Positions 1 through 3,696 of a stretch of 5,497 nucleotides of DNA are shown here, in pieces. The stretch spans positions 1 through 5,497 of the forward strand of contig CAIYOL010000348.1 of NCBI GenBank assembly GCA_903927855.1, read 5' to 3'. Numbering within the stretch: position 1 is the first letter of the stretch; each line of letters begins with the position of its first letter. The notes below the pieces were generated by a model, which searched no databases, was not told the DNA's origin, and saw only the letters and a program-made list of their open reading frames with translations. The DNA is from an uncultured Planctomycetota bacterium. GTDB taxonomy: Bacteria; Planctomycetota; Phycisphaerae; Sedimentisphaerales; Anaerobacaceae. The position numbers and the translations under genes were made by a program.

Positions 1-1
1 A

Positions 2-805
2 AACGCTGCTGTGGAACGTGGTGACAAAATTAGTGAGTCAGTTGCTTTAAGTAATCTTGGCTCGATTTGCATGACACAAAATAAAATAGATGAAGCAGAA
101 GAATTGTACTGTAAAGCATTAGAGATAAGCATAGACCTAAAGGATGTAGAAGGCCAAGCATACGACTGTTGCAATGTTGCCCGTATATACCGTGAACGCA
201 AAGAATTTCAGAAAGCTATCGACTCTTTCCGGAAATCTCTTAAGCTTTCAAAAACAATAAAAGACCAGCATCTGCAAGCAGCGATTTTAGGGAATTTAGG
301 CATATGTTATGAAAGTTTAGGTAATCTCAGTGTGGCTGAAAAGATGTACGCAAAAGCTTTAGAGATGGAAAAGGGAATCGGCTTCAAACGTGCAATAGCT
401 GATACTCTCCATTGCTTAGGGAGTCTTTACTTAAAACAAAACAGACTCGCAGATGCTATAACTACCTTAAAAAAGTCTCTTGAGACAGCAGAGGCAATGG
501 GATACAAATCATGTATGTCAAAAGCATATACAGATTTGGGATTAACATATCTTGGGCTTCGAAAAATTAACGAAGCAAAAAAGATGCACAAAGAATCGTT
601 GAAAATAGAATCAGAATTAAATTCTCGGGAAGGGATGGCAAGGCAATATTTTAATCTTGGTGTTCTATACAGCGAGCAAGGCGACATCAAAACCACAAAA
701 GAATATATGGCAAAAGCATATATCTTATATCAGGATATCGGCAAACCTGAAATGGCTGAATATATTCAAAAACGAATAGAAGAGTTAAATTTGCCCCCAG
801 ATTAG
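2..805 (+). CDS. TPR-repeat protein, kinesin-light-chain-like repeats (5' end missing)
   Basis: The frame is open from the left edge (codons Asn-Ala-Ala before the GTG at 11), so the true start probably lies outside the window. The visible 267 residues are almost wholly tetratricopeptide repeats. Counting the GTG codon as residue 1, the 'NLG.xY'-type helix-A motif recurs at residues 15 (NLGSIC), 55 (NVARIY), 95 (NLGICY), 135 (CLGSLY), 175 (DLGLTY) and 215 (NLGVLY). Each is followed by a helix-B pattern such as AEELYCKALEI or AEKMYAKALEM. The spacing is exactly 40 residues, the longer TPR form seen in kinesin light chain and in many bacterial scaffold or signalling proteins, rather than the usual 34. 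After repeat six a short charged tail (YIQKRIEELNLPPD) ends at TAG. TPRs form a superhelical protein-binding surface; no catalytic domain is visible, but one could lie upstream. The gene is visibly richer in A/T than purD. The family call is firm; partner and role cannot be told. Confidence 0.88.
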   Translation, partial: NAAVERGDKISESVALSNLGSICMTQNKIDEAEELYCKALEISIDLKDVEGQAYDCCNVARIYRERKEFQKAIDSFRKSLKLSKTIKDQHLQAAILGNLGICYESLGNLSVAEKMYAKALEMEKGIGFKRAIADTLHCLGSLYLKQNRLADAITTLKKSLETAEAMGYKSCMSKAYTDLGLTYLGLRKINEAKKMHKESLKIESELNSREGMARQYFNLGVLYSEQGDIKTTKEYMAKAYILYQDIGKPEMAEYIQKRIEELNLPPD

Positions 806-809
806 CAGG

Positions 810-1019
810 TTAACTATCCTCTTGCCGTTTTTCCCCCGCCGCCTGCTTTCCTTCCTTTTCCCTTTGAATTGCTTCATAAACTTCTATTCGATGAACCGAT
901 ACTTTCCTTGGTGCTTCAATTCCTAACCGAACCTTATCCCCTCTGACATCAACGATAGTTATCTTTATGTCGTCGCCAATCATAATTGACTCATCTTTTT
1001 GTCTGCTTAGAACCAACAT
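810..1019 (-). CDS. csrA: Carbon storage regulator CsrA (RNA-binding translational regulator)
   Basis: This is a 69-residue protein beginning [20 protein letters not shown]. CsrA/RsmA dimers bind GGA-containing sites in mRNA leaders and block or stabilise translation. The family hallmarks are all present: the N-terminal RNA-binding strand with Leu4 and Arg6, the MIGDDI turn at residues 15-20, RLGIEAP at 31-37, and VSVHR at 40-44 with the key Arg44, followed by the helix [10 protein letters not shown]. The C-terminal tail (about residues 55-69) is charged and probably disordered, making the protein slightly longer than the 61 residues of E. coli CsrA. The frame stays open upstream to a GTG at 1085. 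I take the ATG at 1019 because the domain starts exactly there and AGGA sits 7 nt upstream. The core closely resembles planctomycete CsrA. No flagellar gene or fliW (the CsrA antagonist) is visible nearby. The stop lies 4 bp from the stop of the convergent TPR gene. Confidence 0.96.
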   Translation of the reverse strand: MLVLSRQKDESIMIGDDIKITIVDVRGDKVRLGIEAPRKVSVHRIEVYEAIQREKEGKQAAGEKRQEDS

Positions 1020-1026
1020 TTTCAAT

Positions 1027-1030
1027 TCCT
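1027..1030 (-). promoter_or_regulatory. Ribosome binding site of csrA
   Basis: On the minus strand AGGA (within AAAAGGAA) lies 7 nt before the ATG at 1019. This decides the start against the in-frame GTG at 1085, which has a purine-rich stretch directly abutting it but no proper spacing. The GGA triplet inside this site is also a potential CsrA-binding core, so CsrA could compete with ribosomes here; that last point is inference. Confidence 0.75.
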
Positions 1031-1035
1031 TTTGT

Positions 1036-1119
1036 CGGCTGGTTTCCCATTTATATTCTACGAAGAAAGCCGGATACCTGTTCACTCCTCTTCCAGTTGT
1101 AAACCTTTTGGTTCAACTG
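1036..1119 (-). promoter_or_regulatory. Candidate structured csrA leader with GGA motifs
   Basis: On the minus strand two possible hairpins precede csrA. The first spans 1119 to 1094: arms CAGTTG/CAACTG and AACC/GGTT close an AAAA loop, with a 2-nt bulge. The second spans 1072 to 1036: arms CGGCT/AGCCG, which can be extended by TTC/GAA with a bulge. GGA triplets lie at 1092-1094 and 1086-1088 (within GGAAGAGGAG), at 1045-1047 (GGGA, next to the loop of the second hairpin), and at 1027-1029 in the ribosome binding site. CsrA is known in other bacteria to repress its own mRNA through such sites. Here the transcription start is unknown, so whether the first hairpin is transcribed is uncertain. 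Neither hairpin is followed by a T-run, so neither looks like a terminator. Confidence 0.35.
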
Positions 1120-1279
1120 TATTTTCGGCTAATTTCAGGGCCTAAAACAACCATTTTTGTTTTTTTTAGGCAACCAGGATTAGTTATGGGACTCTGTGCA
1201 CGTAACTATATAAGATACATGTACTTACCGTAGAGATGCGGCTGGAAGATAAATTTACCCCTCTTCCCTAATTTGCTTT
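1120..1279. other. Non-coding stretch between csrA leader and membrane-protein gene
   Basis: I see no credible gene here. The stretch is A/T-rich and holds several imperfect inverted repeats. One is GCCTAAAA/TTTTAGGC (1140-1147 and 1164-1171). Another is an imperfect palindrome around TACATGTA (1211-1227). A third is GGAAG/CTTCC (1244-1248 and 1263-1267). It must contain the end of the membrane-protein transcript and probably the csrA promoter, but I find no minus-strand -35/-10 pair good enough to call and no classical terminator with a T-tract. Confidence 0.6.
1140..1171. repeat. Inverted repeat with internal poly-T
   Basis: The 8-bp arms GCCTAAAA (1140-1147) and TTTTAGGC (1164-1171) are perfect complements. 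Inside them AAAACAA (1144-1150) can alternatively pair with TTGTTTT (1157-1163), leaving T1164-T1167 as a short T-tract. It could be a weak terminator read on the plus strand, or a structured element between two minus-strand genes. No T-run follows the arms on either strand, so a standard intrinsic terminator is not supported. Confidence 0.4.
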
Positions 1280-2221
1280 TTATGGGTGTTTTCGCAGGAA
1301 ATTTACGCGGACGGCCAGCCAGTAGCCGGCAATTGAGCCTAATACGCCAAAAGCCACCATCTGCAGGGGCATAATGGAAATAACCGAACTGGTGAAGAAA
1401 GTCGGGGGGTGTCGCTCGACGAGTTGTTGCAGGGTATCCTGCCTGAGCGAGGTAATAACAGCAAATCCACTTAGCAAAGCTGAAGCTACTATCGGCCAGA
1501 TATAGCCGGCGTCGAGAAATTTTTTAACAATAAAAGCAGTCATTCCAAACGAAACTAATACGGCAAAAACAATCTGGCTGACAGCCGGCTGAGCCATAAC
1601 CGAACCTAATCTGTGGTCGGGTATCATGACATCCTGAGCAAATATCCCGATACAAAATTGAGCTATGACAACTGAGGCGACCACAGCAAATATACGAGAG
1701 ACTATGAGCGAGGAATGAGGGGCGAAAGACGAGCGACGAGCGACGAGATACTCCCCGATGATAACACCGCCAAAACCAGCAACGACAGTAGCCAGCCAGA
1801 AAATCGGTTCCCATTTGAGTGCTGCGAGCAACGCCTGACGCTGGGCGAGGGTTGGGGCCAGCCGCATCAGCTCTGCCATATTGCCGCCGCGCACCGCCCA
1901 GATAGCAAGACCGGCAGGTGCTGCCAGAATGCCGATTTCTCGGCCATTAGGCCAGGAAATAAAATAGCCGATAAAGCCGGCTAAAACCGCCAAACCCACC
2001 AGAGCTGCTGCACCGCCGAAGGCAGGCACAGATATCACTCTGAATGGTTCAACCGGCGTCCCTAATGGGGCCAAAAAACCTATCAAGATAATGCCAGCCA
2101 GCAAGGTAGCGGTCACCTTCAGTTTCACAGGCCAGGTGAGTTCTGAAAACATACCCATACCTGCAATAACGCCTGCAAGAGACGCTCCTATCTTGAAAAC
2201 AAGCAGCCAGGATAATTCCAT
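1280..2221 (-). CDS. Polytopic membrane protein of unknown function
   Basis: This is a 313-residue, very hydrophobic protein that I cannot assign to a family. By eye it has about nine membrane segments: residues 4-24, 33-54, 66-90, 96-110, 139-158, 173-195, 212-234, 238-258 and 283-305. Longer polar stretches lie at about 111-137 (MAELMRLAPTLAQRQALLAALK) and 259-277 (LRQDTLQQLVERHPPTFFTS). A basic loop at 160-175 contains VARRSS. No signal peptidase site, metal ligands or transporter signature is visible. An in-frame TTG at 2245 would add eight residues (MTIKEAKV). I choose the ATG at 2221 because AAGGAAG sits 8 nt before it and the TTG codon lies upstream of that site. It is divergent from purD and lies upstream of csrA on the same strand. 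A candidate promoter is at 2273-2301. A 7-bp tandem repeat underlies the basic loop. That it is a real integral-membrane protein is secure; its function is not known. Confidence 0.82.
   Translation of the reverse strand: MELSWLLVFKIGASLAGVIAGMGMFSELTWPVKLKVTATLLAGIILIGFLAPLGTPVEPFRVISVPAFGGAAALVGLAVLAGFIGYFISWPNGREIGILAAPAGLAIWAVRGGNMAELMRLAPTLAQRQALLAALKWEPIFWLATVVAGFGGVIIGEYLVARRSSFAPHSSLIVSRIFAVVASVVIAQFCIGIFAQDVMIPDHRLGSVMAQPAVSQIVFAVLVSFGMTAFIVKKFLDAGYIWPIVASALLSGFAVITSLRQDTLQQLVERHPPTFFTSSVISIMPLQMVAFGVLGSIAGYWLAVRVNFLRKHP
1728..1747. repeat. 7-bp tandem repeat, about 2.9 copies, inside a coding region
   Basis: GACGAGC is repeated at 1728-1734 and 1735-1741, followed by GACGAG at 1742-1747. 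It lies inside the membrane-protein gene and on the minus strand encodes part of the basic loop LVARRSS (about residues 159-165). Because 7 is not a multiple of 3, gain or loss of one unit would shift the frame. Confidence 0.75.
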
Positions 2222-2229
2222 AACTTTAG

Positions 2230-2236
2230 CTTCCTT
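2230..2236 (-). promoter_or_regulatory. Ribosome binding site deciding the membrane-protein start
   Basis: On the minus strand AAGGAAG lies 8 nt before the ATG at 2221. It falls downstream of the alternative TTG start at 2245, and so favours the shorter protein. Confidence 0.7.
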
Positions 2237-2246
2237 AATCGTCAAG

Positions 2247-2260
2247 GTGGCTCACGCCAC
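2247..2260. repeat. Small hairpin with GTGA loop in the membrane-protein leader
   Basis: The arms GTGGC (2247-2251) and GCCAC (2256-2260) form a 5-bp stem. On the minus-strand RNA the loop reads GTGA, which fits the stable GNRA tetraloop class. It would lie in the 5' leader of the membrane-protein mRNA if the promoter at 2273-2301 is real. There is no T-tract, so it is not an obvious terminator. A regulatory role is only a possibility. Confidence 0.35.
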
Positions 2261-2272
2261 TACACCGGCAAG

Positions 2273-2301
2273 AGGATACCACCTAAATGACCAATTATCA
2301 A
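2273..2301 (-). promoter_or_regulatory. Candidate sigma-70-type promoter for the membrane-protein gene
   Basis: Reading the minus strand, TTGATA (2301 to 2296; 5 of 6 to the -35 consensus) is followed after a 17-bp spacer by TATCCT (2278 to 2273; 4 of 6 to the -10 consensus). Transcription would begin near 2266, leaving a leader of roughly 45 nt before the ATG at 2221. It is a match by eye only, in an A/T-rich region where chance matches are common. Confidence 0.4.
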
Positions 2302-2369
2302 TAATCAACTTGAGCAAAACACCTGACTTTGGTAAATTGACATTTTTAGCTCTAATAAAAATTTAATCC

Positions 2370-2373
2370 GAGG
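2370..2373 (+). promoter_or_regulatory. Ribosome binding site of purD
   Basis: GAGG lies 7 nt before the ATG at 2381, which is also where the conserved PurD N-terminus begins. It supports this start. Confidence 0.75.
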
Positions 2374-2380
2374 TTATTTT

Positions 2381-3658
2381 ATGAACGTATTGTTAATCGG
2401 TAACGGCGGACGAGAACACGCTATCGCCTGGAAACTGGCTCAATCGAAAAATTTAGGCAAACTCTATATTGCTCCGGGCAACCCCGGCACGGCTCAGTGC
2501 GGGAAGAATATCCCTATCGAAGCCAGTGACATCGACAAGCTGGTGGACTTTGCCAAGGGAAATAATATAGCTCTTGTTGTAGTTGGCCCGGAAGACCCGC
2601 TTGCGGCAGGAGCGGTAGATGCGTTTGAAGCAGCCGGTATAAAGGCGTTCGGCCCCAGCGGTGGCGCCGCACAGCTCGAAGCGGACAAGGCATTTGCAAA
2701 ACAGCTGATGCGCTCCAGTGCCGTTTCCAGCGCAGAGGGACAGGTCTTCGAGAGATTCGCCGATGCCAAAGCATATATCGCAAGCAGGGACGCCCCGGTC
2801 GTGATAAAGGCAGCTGGGCTTGCAAAGGGTAAAGGTGTTTTTGTCTGTGACGATCCCTCCGACGGCATTGTAGCGGCCGAAAAAATAATGTGCGACAGAA
2901 TATTCGGCTCGGCAGGGAACAAAATCGTCGTCGAAGATAAACTGCTCGGCGAAGAGGCTTCGATACTGGCTTTCGTGGACGGCAGAAATATTTACGTTAT
3001 GGAGTCGTCGCAGGACCACAAGGCCATTGGTGATGGTGACGTTGGGCCGAACACCGGCGGCATGGGTGCCTACAGCCCGGCACCGGTGGTTACTGGTGTG
3101 ATGATGGATAAAATCGCACGCGAAATTCTCGTACCGGTGGTAGATGGTATGAATCGCAACGGCACGCCGTATAAGGGCGTGTTGTATGCAGGGGTTATGG
3201 TTACCGCTGGCGGGCCGAGAGTGCTCGAATTTAATGTACGTTTCGGCGACCCGGAAACCCAGCCGATTCTGATGCGGCTAAAAAGTGATTTGCTGGAGAT
3301 TATGCTGGCGGTTTGCGATGGCAGACTGGATGAGGTTACGCTCCAGTGGGACCCGAGGCCGGCCGTTTGTGTGGTAATGGCCGCGGGTGGCTATCCGGGA
3401 GAGTATGAAAAAGGAAAAATAATAACCGGCATAGCCCAGGCCGAAAAACTTGAGGATGTGGTCGTGTTCCACGCAGGCACCGCTGCCAAAGATGCAAACA
3501 TCGTTACTAACGGAGGCAGAGTCCTGGGTGTAACCGCTATGGGGCAAACTATAGCAGACGCAAAGGCAAAAGCCTATGAAGCCGTAGATAAGATAAAATT
3601 CGACGGCGCCTATTGCCGGCGGGATATTGCAGACAAAGCAATAAAAAGGACGATATAG
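2381..3658 (+). CDS. purD: Phosphoribosylamine-glycine ligase (GAR synthetase)
   Basis: PurD is a cytoplasmic ATP-grasp enzyme that joins glycine to 5-phosphoribosylamine with ATP, the second step of de novo purine synthesis. The 425-residue length is normal and all domains are present. The N-domain begins MNVLLIGNGGREHA (phosphate-binding loop at about residues 7-13) and has VVGPEDPLAAG at 68-77. FGPS is at 90-93 and EADKAFAK at 100-107. The ATP-grasp region carries VIKAAGLAKGKGV at 141-153, SQDHKAIGDGD at 210-220 and GPNTGGMGAYSP at 222-233. LEFNVRFGDPETQ at 282-294 carries the metal-binding Glu283 and Asn285. The C-domain has AAGGYPGEYEKG at 334-345, FHAGTA at 363-368 and TNGGRVLGVTA at 376-386. 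One small departure: KAAGL where many homologues have KADGL. The start is backed by GAGG 7 nt upstream. No other pur gene is in view. The AsmA-like gene follows after 38 bp on the same strand, probably in one operon. Confidence 0.98.
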   Translation: MNVLLIGNGGREHAIAWKLAQSKNLGKLYIAPGNPGTAQCGKNIPIEASDIDKLVDFAKGNNIALVVVGPEDPLAAGAVDAFEAAGIKAFGPSGGAAQLEADKAFAKQLMRSSAVSSAEGQVFERFADAKAYIASRDAPVVIKAAGLAKGKGVFVCDDPSDGIVAAEKIMCDRIFGSAGNKIVVEDKLLGEEASILAFVDGRNIYVMESSQDHKAIGDGDVGPNTGGMGAYSPAPVVTGVMMDKIAREILVPVVDGMNRNGTPYKGVLYAGVMVTAGGPRVLEFNVRFGDPETQPILMRLKSDLLEIMLAVCDGRLDEVTLQWDPRPAVCVVMAAGGYPGEYEKGKIITGIAQAEKLEDVVVFHAGTAAKDANIVTNGGRVLGVTAMGQTIADAKAKAYEAVDKIKFDGAYCRRDIADKAIKRTI

Positions 3659-3677
3659 TCGGTGGAAAAACTTAGAA

Positions 3678-3691
3678 CTATACGCTATACG
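3678..3691 (+). repeat. Tandem 7-bp direct repeat before the AsmA-like gene
   Basis: CTATACG occurs twice head to tail (3678-3684 and 3685-3691) in the 38-bp gap between purD and the next gene, ending 5 bp before the first possible ATG. It sits where a ribosome binding site would be expected, and none is visible. A role as operator or spacing element is conceivable, but two copies of 7 bp may also be chance. Confidence 0.45.
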
Positions 3692-3696
3692 CTTAA

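Noticed and set aside
427..696. Minus-strand 89-codon frame inside the TPR gene
   Set aside because: It is antisense to the regular TPR repeats, and the 40-residue periodicity proves the plus-strand frame.
1020..1085. A longer csrA starting at the GTG at 1085 (22 extra residues)
   Set aside because: CsrA family proteins start at MLxL, the ATG at 1019 has a well-spaced AGGA, and the extra residues resemble no CsrA extension. The open frame is short enough to be chance.
967..1233. Plus-strand 88-codon frame across the csrA leader
   Set aside because: It begins inside csrA in antisense and runs through the non-coding hairpin region. It has no supporting ribosome binding site or recognisable protein pattern.
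2246..2260. The GGTGGCTCACGCCAC segment resembles the start of a primate Alu element
   Set aside because: The match is only about a dozen bases and falls within a small palindrome in bacterial sequence. Coincidence is the sensible reading.
1524..2366. Open frames at 1524-1814 (minus), 1715-1984 (plus) and 2091-2366 (plus)
   Set aside because: All lie over or largely within the membrane-protein gene. The hydrophobic-segment pattern, start signal and full length favour the 1280-2221 frame.
2337..2367. A perfect TTGACA at 2337-2342 before purD, with TTTAAT at 2362-2367, as a purD promoter
   Set aside because: The spacer would be 19 bp and the transcript would start at about 2374, beyond the GAGG ribosome binding site at 2370-2373. 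The earlier -10 candidates are far too close to the -35.
2453..3019. A 188-codon open frame on the minus strand inside purD, plus similar ones at 2494-2922 and 2514-2825
   Set aside because: They are antisense shadows of a strongly conserved gene, with Cys/Arg/Ser-rich, low-information translations and no ribosome binding site.
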